From Haloarcula salinisoli (lineage in GTDB: Archaea; Halobacteriota; Halobacteria; Halobacteriales; Haloarculaceae): DNA of 64,000 nt. A program made the translations under genes and the position numbers. The DNA lies in assembly GCF_019599405.1 (NCBI RefSeq), contig NZ_RKLQ01000002.1:186001-250000 (forward strand), read 5' to 3'. Of the stretch, positions 8,096 to 16,103 are shown in pieces. The notes below the pieces were generated by a model, which saw only the letters and a program-made list of their open reading frames with translations, was not told where the DNA came from and made no database searches. The number at the start of each line of letters is the position of its first letter. Position 1 is the first letter of the stretch.

Positions 8096-8428
8096 ATGAA
8101 CCCCTACGCCCTCCTCCTCGCCGCGATACTGTCGGAACTGGTCGGGACGACCGCCCTGAAGCTCTCCGATGGCTTCTCGAAACCGCTGCCGAGCCTCGCC
8201 GTCGTCGTCGGCTACGGGCTGGCGTTCTACCTCCTCTCGCTGACGCTGGAGGAACTCCCCGTCGGCCCCGTCTACGCGACCTGGGCCGCGCTGGGCATCG
8301 TCGGTGTGACCGCCGTCGGCGTCGTCGCCTTCGGCGAACGACTCGACGGGGCGGCCATCGTCGGACTCGCGTTCATCCTCGCCGGCGTCTACTGTCTCAA
8401 CGTCGTCTCGGATATGTCCGTACACTGA
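8096..8428 (+). CDS. Small multidrug resistance (SMR) family transporter, 110 aa
   Basis: Four-TM transporter of the EmrE/QacE/SugE family. The numbering coincides with EmrE: the essential proton/substrate glutamate is E14 (AILSELVGTTALK), with Y60 and W63 in GPVYATWAALG. SMR proteins export cationic compounds or guanidinium in exchange for protons. Nothing here tells which substrate applies. The 3' side runs directly into a hairpin-rich repeat element that extends to the end of lysC. Confidence 0.93.
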   Translation: MNPYALLLAAILSELVGTTALKLSDGFSKPLPSLAVVVGYGLAFYLLSLTLEELPVGPVYATWAALGIVGVTAVGVVAFGERLDGAAIVGLAFILAGVYCLNVVSDMSVH

Positions 8429-8795
8429 GCCCGACGCCGTCGCCGTGGCCGTGAAGCGCGTTTCATCGCGCGAAGACGGGGAAGGGCAGGCCGTGCTCCA
8501 GAGCAGTTGAAACAGGATTACAAACAGTAAGCATCCGGCGCCGTAGGCGCCGGTTCTACCGCGGCGAGGCGACCACCGCGCGCCAAAGGCGCGTGGTTCG
8601 AGAGAGCAAAGCTCTCTCGTCATCACGAAAGACGCTTCGCGTCTTTCGAACGACGACGGGAGCCGAAGCCGCGATTTTTCCCAAGTTTTTGCCCCGGTTG
8701 CGGGCCGTCGGCCCGCAACCGAACGACGTGGCGGCGTAGCCGCCACGCAGAGTGAGCGCGGCGAAGCCGCGCTCACGAAGGTGCAAAAAGTGGTC
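8429..8795 (-). repeat. Dispersed hairpin element, copy A (downstream of lysC)
   Basis: This fills the whole space between the SMR and lysC stop codons. Read on the minus strand it begins right after the lysC stop with GACCACTTTTTGC, passes three perfect hairpins, then the core GGGGCAAAAACTTGGGAAAA (8676-8695), then four more hairpins and the terminus CCTGCCCTTCCCCGTCTTCG. Stems are perfect with 3-nt loops: 8535-8553, about 8578-8592, 8599-8619, 8626-8648, 8696-8720, 8727-8747, 8752-8776. The same core and terminus recur at other loci in the window, so it belongs to a repeat family rather than being a simple terminator. Confidence 0.7.
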
Positions 8796-9971
8796 TCAGA
8801 AGACGCCCTGAACCAGTTCCAGGGCCTGCTCGCGGTCGTCCCAGGGGACGAACACGGAGACGGAGGTCGCGGAGGTGACCACGTCGTAGATGTCGATGTG
8901 GGCGTCGGCGAGCGGTTCGATGACCCGATAGGGCAGGGCGTGCTCGCTGGGGTCGCCGCCGGTGACGCGGATGACGGCGATGCCGTCCTCGACCGTGACC
9001 GAGGAGAGCGTGTCGTCGTCGACGATACGGTCGTGCAGCAGTGCCTCGACCTCGTCGGCGTCGTCCTCGGCGACGTAGAACGTCAGCGAGTCCATGCCCG
9101 AGGAGTTGGCGTCGATGTTGATGCCGGCGTCGCCGATGGCAGAGGCGAGGTCCGCGAGGATGCCGGGGCTGTTGCGGATGGCGCGGCCGGCGACGGTGAC
9201 ACAGGCCACCGGTCCCTCGTGGAGGTCGATGAGGTTCTGGAACTGCCCCTCGATGGAGGTGCCACCAGTCAGCAGGTCGCCGTGCTGGTAGTGGGCGACC
9301 CGGACACCGAGGTTCGCAGTTTTATACGAGAGCGCGGAGGGGGCCACCACTTCGGCGCCGCGGAACGACAGCGAGCGGAGTTCGTCGACGCTGATTTCCC
9401 CGACGTTGCGGGCGCCCTCGACGACGCGGGGGTCGCCGGTCATGACGCCTTCGACGTCGGTGACGATGACGACCTCGTCAGCGTCCATGTAGTTGCCCAG
9501 CATGACGGCTGTGGTGTCGGAGCCACCGCGGCCCAGGGTCGTGATGTTGCCCTCGTGGTCCTCGGCCAGGAAGCCGGTGATGACCGGGACGACGTCTTTC
9601 ATCTGGCCGGCCAGGGCGTGTGCGCGCTTTTTCGTCTCCTCGACGTCGACCTCGCCGTACTCGTCGGTGATGATGGGCCAGTCCTCGCTGCCGGGTTCGA
9701 GGAAGACGGCCTCGATGCCGCGGGCGTTGAGCGCGCCTTTCAGCATCCGGACGGAGATGCGCTCGCCCATAGAGACGATTTCGGCGCGGTCCTCGTCGGC
9801 GGCGTCGTACTCGATGCCTTCGAGCAGCTCGTCGGTCGTGTTACCCATCGCCGAGGCGACGACGCCGACCTCGTGGCCCTGCTGGACCGCGGCCGCGATG
9901 GAGTCGGCGGCCCGGTTGATGCGGTCACCGCTGCCCAGACTCGTCCCGCCGAACTTCGCGATTACGCGCAT
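8796..9971 (-). CDS. lysC: Aspartate kinase, 391 aa
   Basis: Catalyses ATP-dependent phosphorylation of aspartate, the entry to lysine, threonine and methionine synthesis. The kinase domain begins MRVIAKFGGTSLGSGDR (the KFGGTS motif) and contains GRGGSDTTAVMLG and VTDVEGVMTGDPRV. Two ACT-type regulatory domains follow, one around VAGRAIRNSPGILADLASAI and one at the C-terminus ending EQALELVQGVF, so feedback inhibition by an end product is likely. The frame is open to 10226, but the family start is the ATG at 9971. Its stop codon borders repeat element A. thrC lies 6 kb away on the same strand. Confidence 0.95.
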   Translation of the reverse strand: MRVIAKFGGTSLGSGDRINRAADSIAAAVQQGHEVGVVASAMGNTTDELLEGIEYDAADEDRAEIVSMGERISVRMLKGALNARGIEAVFLEPGSEDWPIITDEYGEVDVEETKKRAHALAGQMKDVVPVITGFLAEDHEGNITTLGRGGSDTTAVMLGNYMDADEVVIVTDVEGVMTGDPRVVEGARNVGEISVDELRSLSFRGAEVVAPSALSYKTANLGVRVAHYQHGDLLTGGTSIEGQFQNLIDLHEGPVACVTVAGRAIRNSPGILADLASAIGDAGINIDANSSGMDSLTFYVAEDDADEVEALLHDRIVDDDTLSSVTVEDGIAVIRVTGGDPSEHALPYRVIEPLADAHIDIYDVVTSATSVSVFVPWDDREQALELVQGVF

Positions 9972-10083
9972 CCGACCACCCGTCGATTGTGTCCGTGAGT
10001 CATGCACGCGGATTTGCCGTCGCTCGGGATAACTGTGTCCATCTGCCTTGCCTGCCCCAGTCATGGGACTGTCCGACACACCG

Positions 10084-10090
10084 TTTATTT
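10084..10090 (+). promoter_or_regulatory. TATA box of the GNAT-like gene
   Basis: TTTATTT lies 24-30 bp before the ATG at 10114. This is the standard leaderless haloarchaeal spacing, and it supports that start over the upstream in-frame ATG at 10048. Confidence 0.55.
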
Positions 10091-10113
10091 GCGTGGGGCA
10101 CACACTGTCGGGC

Positions 10114-10515
10114 ATGGAGATACGTGACGCCGTCGAGGCCGACGCCGGGCGTCTCGCCGACCTCGCGGACAGCCCGCCCGACGTGATGCGCAACCTCGTC
10201 CACGACCGGACGGTCCGGGTGGCCACAGAGGGGGAAGAGGACGTGGTAGGCTTTGTCAGCTACGACGCCAAACAGGGAACCGTCCACGTGACACAGCTGG
10301 CCGGCTCGACGGAGGTCTGCGAGCAGTTACTGAACGAGCCCATCGCCTTCGCAGAACGTGAGCACATGGCCGTCGAGTTGCTCGTCACCGCCGACCAGTC
10401 CGAGGTCAAGGCCGCCGTCGAAGCGTCGGGCTTTACCGATTCGGGGTCGGGGCCGAAGTTCGCCGGGGAGTCGACGGTCCGGTATCGGCTAGAGCCCGAG
10501 GCCGCAGAGCAGTAG
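10114..10515 (+). CDS. GNAT-like protein, 133 aa
   Basis: The N-terminus MEIRDAVEADAGRLADLADSP is the beta1-alpha1 start typical of GNAT acetyltransferases. It is followed by VVGFVSYDAKQGTVHVTQLAG (beta strands 3-4) and EHMAVELLVTADQSEVKAAVEASGF (helix 3 to the GF turn). The acetyl-CoA loop (Q/RxxGxG/A) is not obvious, so activity is uncertain. The start at 10114 is supported by a TATA box 24-30 bp upstream. The substrate is unknown. Confidence 0.7.
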   Translation: MEIRDAVEADAGRLADLADSPPDVMRNLVHDRTVRVATEGEEDVVGFVSYDAKQGTVHVTQLAGSTEVCEQLLNEPIAFAEREHMAVELLVTADQSEVKAAVEASGFTDSGSGPKFAGESTVRYRLEPEAAEQ

Positions 10516-10837
10516 GGAAAGCGAGACGATGAGCAGCGAGGGACCGCCTTGCGGTCCCGCGGCCAGTCGGGCGGCTTCGTCGCCCGACGACGCAGCGAAT
10601 CGCCTCGGATAGCACAGCGGTGAACGTAGCGAGGGGCGTGCGTACCACGGCCCTCGATGCGGAACAGAAAGGGACCTCCGGTCCCTCAAGCAGTCGGGCG
10701 GCAGCGCCGCCCGACGACGGGGAACAAAGTGACCCGTGGAGCGAAGTGAGCCGCGAGCAGGGAGGAACCGAACGGAGTGAGGTTCCGCCGAACTAGCGAA
10801 CGGTGAACGGAGCGAATCGTGAGCAGCGAGGGCCGCG
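10516..10837. repeat. Intergenic hairpin array (no gene)
   Basis: No credible ORF is present. The segment is made of short inverted repeats such as GGGACC-TCC-GGTCCC (about 10671-10685), a 10-bp stem around GTCGGGCGGC-AGC-GCCGCCCGAC (about 10693-10715), and a 24-mer at 10764-10787 (GGAACCGAACGGAGTGAGGT plus four bases). That 24-mer recurs exactly, inverted, at 24897-24920 at the end of argF. It lacks the GCAAAAACTTGGG core seen at other loci. Confidence 0.65.
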
Positions 10838-11806
10838 TTACTCGGGAACATCGAGGCGCCATCCGACCAGCCCGCCCAGCGCGAAGACGAAGGCGTTGAG
10901 TGAGCCGTGCAACGCGACCATCGTCGCGATGTCCAGCCCGAGGTCGAGCCCGGAGAAGGTCGCGACGCCGTAGCCAAGCGCCAGCGCCATCGACACCGGC
11001 AGCGCGACCGCCGACGCACCCAGCAAGATAGCCTGACCCCGTGGCCGAGTCGGTGCGATACGGGCGAGGACGTACCAGCCAAACAGCGCGACAGCGAGGG
11101 TAAAGCCGCCGACTGCGACCACCTCGACCAGCGGCGAGAAGGAGATGCCCACGGCGATGATAGCCGGGCCGGCCAGGATGACGCCGACGAGCGAGCGCCA
11201 CAGCCGGGAGTCCAGGTGGCCGCTGCGGCCGGTGAGACCGGTAACGACAGGGAGGACGAAGCCGGCGTAGTGGAAGTGCACCGCCGTCAGGAGGATGATG
11301 GTCGAACCAAAGTAGAAGGTGATATCCAGGTGATAGAGCAGCAGGGCGACGGCGCCGACGGAGACGTACGCAAGCCCGGTGTCGATAGCAGTCTCCGGGA
11401 GGGCGAGTCCACCACGGTCGAGGGTGCGAACGAGTGCGGCCAGTCCCAGCAGGCCAGTAACGAGGAGCCACGGCGCAGCGAGTGCGGCGGCCGTGATGTC
11501 CTGCACGTCGAGCGCGAGCGACGCCGTGAACCCGAGGGCGCCGACGGGTTGAAGCCACACCGCAGCGCGGAGAAACTGACCGGCGCGGCCCGGAAACGGG
11601 CGGTGGGCGGCCATCCCCACGCCCAGCGGGACCAGCACCAGCGGTGCGAGTGCGAGCGCTCGCGGGAGGGTCCCGAGCCGTCCCGCAAGCACTGTGGCCG
11701 TCCAGACGACCGCGCCGAAGAGGGCGCTCGCGTCGGGGACGGCGACGCCGCTGACGGTGGGGACGGCGTCTGCCGCAGTAGCGCCCTCTCGCGTGTGGGT
11801 GCTCAT
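10838..11806 (-). CDS. YndJ-like polytopic membrane protein, 322 aa
   Basis: Nine or more hydrophobic helices and the segment VHFHYAGFVLPVVTGL, with an LHGSLNAFVFALGGLVGW segment near the C-terminus. Both resemble YndJ-family membrane proteins of bacilli and haloarchaea, whose function is not established. The start codon overlaps the stop of the upstream DUF4166 gene (ATGA), so the two are translated together. No cofactor motif is evident apart from the histidines HFH in the middle, which could bind metal or heme; that is only a suggestion. Confidence 0.75.
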   Translation of the reverse strand: MSTHTREGATAADAVPTVSGVAVPDASALFGAVVWTATVLAGRLGTLPRALALAPLVLVPLGVGMAAHRPFPGRAGQFLRAAVWLQPVGALGFTASLALDVQDITAAALAAPWLLVTGLLGLAALVRTLDRGGLALPETAIDTGLAYVSVGAVALLLYHLDITFYFGSTIILLTAVHFHYAGFVLPVVTGLTGRSGHLDSRLWRSLVGVILAGPAIIAVGISFSPLVEVVAVGGFTLAVALFGWYVLARIAPTRPRGQAILLGASAVALPVSMALALGYGVATFSGLDLGLDIATMVALHGSLNAFVFALGGLVGWRLDVPE

Positions 11807-12474
11807 GCGGGTGGGAGCTTTCGAAGTCCCTGCATCGGCTTGAGCGTCTCCACGTCGTGGTCGCCGCGGTCCTCGTCGGCCTGCGTGAACGTGCCCCGAT
11901 AGCTGAGGATGTGCCCCGCAAGCGGGTTCTCGACGGTCGCCAGTACGTGGTAGCGCTCGCCGGCCTCGTCGTAGCGGTCACGGACCTCGACGCCGGCTGC
12001 CATCGCGTCGGGCAGGGCGACGTAGCGGCCCCGCCAGTGGAGCCACTGCCGGCCTGCCTCGACGACCAGTGCGCCGTCCTCGACGCGGGGGTGGAGTTCG
12101 GTGGCGATGAGCCCGCCCCTGCCGAGGTAGTCCAGCAAGCGCTCGTTGCGCTCGTCCCACACCGTCACGGAGTCGAAACGGCGGCGGGTGCCGTCGAAAT
12201 TGAACACCCGGCGGGTCGTCATCGCCTCGTGACCGCCGAGTTCGTAGCCGACGGTCGTCACGGCAAAGCGGACGTCGTGGCCGGCCTCGGGAAAGAGCAT
12301 ATCCCGGCTCGTCATCGCGTACAGCGCGGGGAGCGTGTGGACGCCACGGGAGATGTCCATCCGCCCGCGCCCGACCGTGACGCCGTCCTCGGGGCCGAGA
12401 CTGTAGCGTTCCCGGACCTTCGGGTGGAGGTCCTCGGCCGCCTCGCCGAGCGCGCGCTCGTAGACGCCCGTCAT
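11803..12474 (-). CDS. DUF4166-like protein, 223 aa
   Basis: A soluble protein resembling the DUF4166 family: VYERALGEAAEDLHPKVRER at the start, GRMDISRG, VGYELGGHEAMTTRRVFNFD and a C-terminal half with AGHILSYRGTF. DUF4166 domains often accompany membrane or Rossmann-type partners, but the activity is unknown. The ATG at 12474 is chosen because the family begins at MTGVYERALGE; the frame is open further up. Coupled by ATGA overlap to the YndJ-like gene, so they probably act together. Confidence 0.75.
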   Translation of the reverse strand: MTGVYERALGEAAEDLHPKVRERYSLGPEDGVTVGRGRMDISRGVHTLPALYAMTSRDMLFPEAGHDVRFAVTTVGYELGGHEAMTTRRVFNFDGTRRRFDSVTVWDERNERLLDYLGRGGLIATELHPRVEDGALVVEAGRQWLHWRGRYVALPDAMAAGVEVRDRYDEAGERYHVLATVENPLAGHILSYRGTFTQADEDRGDHDVETLKPMQGLRKLPPA

Positions 12475-12659
12475 CGTGTCCTCCGTCGCAGTGGGGCGGT
12501 TGTCGGCATTGTGCGGCGCGGAGCGGGCCGGCAGTGCGCGACCATAACGTCTTGATTTCGACAGGAACGGGCATAAGAATTTCCTGGGAAGGAGTGTCAA
12601 ACGCGAGGGGCCGAGACACGACAACCACAGCCCGGAAAGCACCCATCAGTTCGTGAACG

Positions 12660-12666
12660 TTTATTT
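12660..12666 (+). promoter_or_regulatory. TATA box of the 52-aa membrane protein gene
   Basis: TTTATTT lies 23-29 bp before the ATG at 12689, a leaderless arrangement. Confidence 0.5.
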
Positions 12667-12688
12667 GTCAGCTACAAGTAGGGTTGGC

Positions 12689-12847
12689 ATGGACAGAGAG
12701 GACGCCGCAGTGCTGCTGGCCATGGCAGGAGCGTTTACCGTCGGTACCGTCGTGTTCGAACCGGTCGGCGGGGCGATTCTCGCGTTCATCGTCGGCTTCT
12801 ACGTGATGTACGTCCGCCGCTACGAGCACAAGTACATCCCGCGGTAG
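12689..12847 (+). CDS. Small two-helix membrane protein, 52 aa
   Basis: The sequence MDREDAAVLLAMAGAFTVGT through AGGAILAFIVGFYVMYVRRY has two hydrophobic segments joined by a short turn and ends in a positively charged tail (RRYEHKYIPR). The start at 12689 rather than 12653 is supported by the TATA element 23-29 bp upstream and by the acidic N-terminus. Small proteins of this design are common in haloarchaea; I do not recognise a function. Confidence 0.65.
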   Translation: MDREDAAVLLAMAGAFTVGTVVFEPVGGAILAFIVGFYVMYVRRYEHKYIPR

Positions 12848-12905
12848 CGCTGTGTCGGCGTGTCCAGAGAGATATCGATGGCAGACGCTCGCGGGGATGG
12901 GCTGA

Positions 12906-14153
12906 CTATGGCGGTCGGAACGCCCTCACCGTCTCGCCGTCCGTCGCGTAGACGAGGTCCTCGACCACGATGACCGTCTCGTCGATGTCGTCGCCCGGCA
13001 CCGTCCACCGCTGGGTGCCGTCGGCTGGGTCGAAGCAGTGGAGGGTGTCGGCCGTCGGAACGATAACGGCCGCGTCGGTTACGACGGGACGCCCGGCAGT
13101 CGCGGCGTCGATATCAGTGGTCGACCACGCCCGCGAGCCGTCAGTGAGCCCCAGCGCGTACAGGCCGGGACTGTCGTCCGGTCCGTCGCCCCTGGGCTCG
13201 ACGCTGTCGCCCGGCGCGACGCAGTACAGGTGGTCGGCTCCGGCACTCAGCGGGCCGAGGCCCGTTACCCAGATGTGTTCGCGCCACTGGGAGCCGCTGT
13301 CGGTCCCAGGGGCAGGTCGGGCGTCGACCGCGGCGGGAAGGAAGTCCCGGCTGAAGACGGTCTCGTCCCGGTAGAACCGGGGGTTGGGGGAGTCAGTGGC
13401 GATGCCCGGTTTCTCGCCGACGATGTCGCCGGTGTCGGCTGTGAGTCTCCAGGGCGTCGACCCACTCCCGCCGCTGGAGACGAAGACCGAGTCGTCACTC
13501 GCAAACAGGTGCGCCGTCGACGGGCCGCGAGTGAGCGGTGTCCGCCACCGTTCGCCGCCGTCCGAGTGGTCCAGGGCGACGGCGGCTGGTTCATCGCCCT
13601 CGGTCAGCGCGTAGACGCCGTGGTCGGTCGCGAAGAACCCGCCATCTGCCTTCGACGGCAGGTCTGCCTGCCACTGTTCGGCCCCGTCGTCGGTCGCCAG
13701 CGCGACGACCGCCTCGCTGGTCGGGACGTACACCGACTCGCCGACGACCCACGGCGTCTCGGTCGTGCCGGAGAGCGACCGCGTCCACCGCTCGTCGCCG
13801 GTGCGAGCGTTCAGTGCGTGAAGTACCTCGCCCGCGCCGACGTACAGCGTCTCGCTGGCGACGACCGGGTCGGTCAGCGAGCCGTTTAGCTCGGTCGTCC
13901 AGAGTTCGGCCACCGGCTCGGTGGGGCCGGCTACCCCGGCAGCGTAGTTACTCCGGCCGGATTCGGCGCCCGGCACCGGCCACGCCGAGTCGAGTGAGTC
14001 GGGCGGGTCGGGCGTGCCCTGTGGGGTGGTTGGGGCACTCGACGATTGGCCAGTCGGAGTCGCGGACCGGGTGGGGTCGTCGCCGACACAGCCCGCAAGC
14101 GCTGCTGTGCTGAGCGACGCCAGGAGGGTACGTCGGGACCAGTGAGAGGGCAT
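12906..14153 (-). CDS. PQQ-repeat (BamB-like) Tat lipoprotein, 415 aa
   Basis: The N-terminus MPSHWSRRTLLASLSTAALAGC is a twin-arginine signal with lipobox (LAGC), so the mature protein is a lipid-anchored exoprotein. It is followed by a Thr/Pro-rich linker. The rest consists of PQQ-like beta-propeller blades with repeated W motifs (ALNARTGDERWTRSL, ALATDDGAEQWQADL, CFDPADGTQRWTVPG). Such propellers usually mediate protein contacts rather than PQQ catalysis. A TATA-like sequence precedes the ATG. It stands alone between divergent and convergent genes. Confidence 0.88.
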   Translation of the reverse strand: MPSHWSRRTLLASLSTAALAGCVGDDPTRSATPTGQSSSAPTTPQGTPDPPDSLDSAWPVPGAESGRSNYAAGVAGPTEPVAELWTTELNGSLTDPVVASETLYVGAGEVLHALNARTGDERWTRSLSGTTETPWVVGESVYVPTSEAVVALATDDGAEQWQADLPSKADGGFFATDHGVYALTEGDEPAAVALDHSDGGERWRTPLTRGPSTAHLFASDDSVFVSSGGSGSTPWRLTADTGDIVGEKPGIATDSPNPRFYRDETVFSRDFLPAAVDARPAPGTDSGSQWREHIWVTGLGPLSAGADHLYCVAPGDSVEPRGDGPDDSPGLYALGLTDGSRAWSTTDIDAATAGRPVVTDAAVIVPTADTLHCFDPADGTQRWTVPGDDIDETVIVVEDLVYATDGETVRAFRPP

Positions 14154-14261
14154 GGCTGCCCGTTCAGGGAAATCAGGTAAATGTTTTCTGTCGAAAGAGA
14201 GCGAGGAGAAATGGGCGACGCAGTCGTCGGTCCGTGACGCCAGGCCGGTCTCGGCGCTGGG

Positions 14262-16004
14262 TTACTCCCGCAACTCGACGCCCGTTAGCTCGAAGCGTGC
14301 GCCGCCGTCCTCGCCATCGGTCACCCGGATATCCCACCCGTGGTTCTCGGCCATGTCCCGGGCGATGGCGAGGCCGACGCCAGTGCCGTCGCCGGCGGTG
14401 GTGTACCCCTGTTCGAAGACGGCGTCGCGGTCGGCCGCCGGGATACCGTCGCCGTCGTCCTCGATGAAGAAGCCGGTCCGGTGGCCGCCGTCGGTGGCCG
14501 GCGACCCGGAAAGCAGGCCGACGCGGACGGCCACCGCGTCGTCGTTGTGGTCGGCCGCGTTCCGATACACGTTCTCGAAGATATGCAACAGCCGGTCGCG
14601 GTCGGCCTGAACGGTGACGGCGTCGTCGACGGCGACGTCGACGGTACAGTCGCCCGTCTGTGCGTATCCCCAGGCCTCACGCGCGCTCTGGGCGAGGGGG
14701 ACCGGCCCGGTCTCCTCGACGGTCTGGCCGGCCGTCGCTATCGTCCGGAGGTCCTCGACCATCGTCTCCATGCGCTCGACCGTATCCTCGATGGCGTCGA
14801 TGTGGTCCTCGCTGGGGTCCTCGCGCAGGAGTTCGAGGCGCCCGCTGGCGACGGTCAGGGGGTTGCGCAGATCGTGGGAGACGACGTCGGCGAACTGGTC
14901 TAACCGTTCGTTCTGTCGTTCGAGCTGTCGCCGTCGCTCGTTCTGGACGGTGATATCTCGGGCGACGATGAGCTGGCCCGCCCGCTCCCCGGCATCCGTG
15001 TGAATCGGCGAGATGTTCAGGTGGAAGGTCCGCTCCTCGCCCCCCGTGGTAGTCGATATCTCCGCTTCGGCGTCCGTAGTGTCGCGGAACCGCTCTACCT
15101 GCTCGGGGAAGGGGCTGAAAAAGTCCGCACCGGCCATGCCGCGCCACTCCGCCGGCGCGTCGACCAGCGAGCGGGCCGCGGGGTTGCAGTCGACGACCCG
15201 CCCCGCATCGTCGAGCATGACCACTGGGTCGTCCATCGAGTTCACGAGCTGCTGTCGGCCGACGGGCGCGAGTCCCAGCAACCGATACCGGAAGATGGCG
15301 ACGGCAAAGCCGACGCCGGTCACGCCCATCGCCATCTCGGTGAGGTTCAGTTCCGGCGGGAGCAGCCCGGCAAACAGCAGGCTGTTGACCAGTGTTGGCG
15401 TCCCGACGGCAACCGCGAGGGCGGCCGCCTGGCCGTTCGAGAGGTCGCTACGATTACGGACGAGATACCGGGCCAGCACCGCACTTCCGGCAAACAGGAC
15501 CACGTACGCGTGGAGCTGGAACAGGTGGAACGGCGTCCGGAGCGTCCGGTCCAGAGCCACCCACTCGTCGAACATGACCCCGAACACCGTCACCGGGCCA
15601 CGGGTGACAAGAGTCCCGTCGAACATGAACGACGGGTCGAGGAGGAGGATGGCACAAACGGTCATCGTCAGGAACCCCACGTAGCCGACGGTCCACCGGT
15701 TCACCCACCCCTCGGTGTCGGTGTAGGCCAGCGCAAACCACAGGAAGGCATAGGTCATCGGCAACACCCCCAGCGCGTTGCCCATGTTGACACCCAGCAT
15801 CTTCAGCTCGGTCGTCGTGGTCACGCCGGCGAAGACGGAGCCCAGTTCCCAGACCGCGATGGCACCCATCAGGACGACGAAGGCAAGCAGTTCCGATTTG
15901 TGGCCGCGATGGTGGTACTGCAGCGCACCGTAGACCCCCAGTGCCACGACGAGAACGAAGACGAGGGCGTTGGCCAGCAATATCGGGGTTATCTGGTACG
16001 CCAT
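14262..16004 (-). CDS. Sensor histidine kinase, 7TM-PAS-HisKA-HATPase, 580 aa
   Basis: The N-terminal 240 residues contain seven hydrophobic helices of the 7TM sensor type (VYGALQYHHRG, TYAFLWFALAYTDTEGW, YRLLGLAPVGR). A PAS domain follows (MDDPVVMLDDAGRVVDCNPA), then the phospho-acceptor H-box FADVVSHDLRNPLT and the ATPase N-box HIFENVYRNAADHN. The G-boxes are EDDGDGIPAADRDAVFEQGY and GTGVGLAIARDMAENHGW. All catalytic boxes are intact. No response regulator is adjacent, so it is an orphan kinase whose signal is unknown. The start at 16004 gives a normal family length. Confidence 0.93.
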   Translation of the reverse strand: MAYQITPILLANALVFVLVVALGVYGALQYHHRGHKSELLAFVVLMGAIAVWELGSVFAGVTTTTELKMLGVNMGNALGVLPMTYAFLWFALAYTDTEGWVNRWTVGYVGFLTMTVCAILLLDPSFMFDGTLVTRGPVTVFGVMFDEWVALDRTLRTPFHLFQLHAYVVLFAGSAVLARYLVRNRSDLSNGQAAALAVAVGTPTLVNSLLFAGLLPPELNLTEMAMGVTGVGFAVAIFRYRLLGLAPVGRQQLVNSMDDPVVMLDDAGRVVDCNPAARSLVDAPAEWRGMAGADFFSPFPEQVERFRDTTDAEAEISTTTGGEERTFHLNISPIHTDAGERAGQLIVARDITVQNERRRQLERQNERLDQFADVVSHDLRNPLTVASGRLELLREDPSEDHIDAIEDTVERMETMVEDLRTIATAGQTVEETGPVPLAQSAREAWGYAQTGDCTVDVAVDDAVTVQADRDRLLHIFENVYRNAADHNDDAVAVRVGLLSGSPATDGGHRTGFFIEDDGDGIPAADRDAVFEQGYTTAGDGTGVGLAIARDMAENHGWDIRVTDGEDGGARFELTGVELRE

Positions 16005-16103
16005 TGATATTCAAGTCAGAACATACATCATAATGAAACTAGTGCCCCAGCGGCCAGGGGGCGTCAGGGAGACGCCTGCTGGTTTTCGCGCCCGTCCCGG
16101 AAC

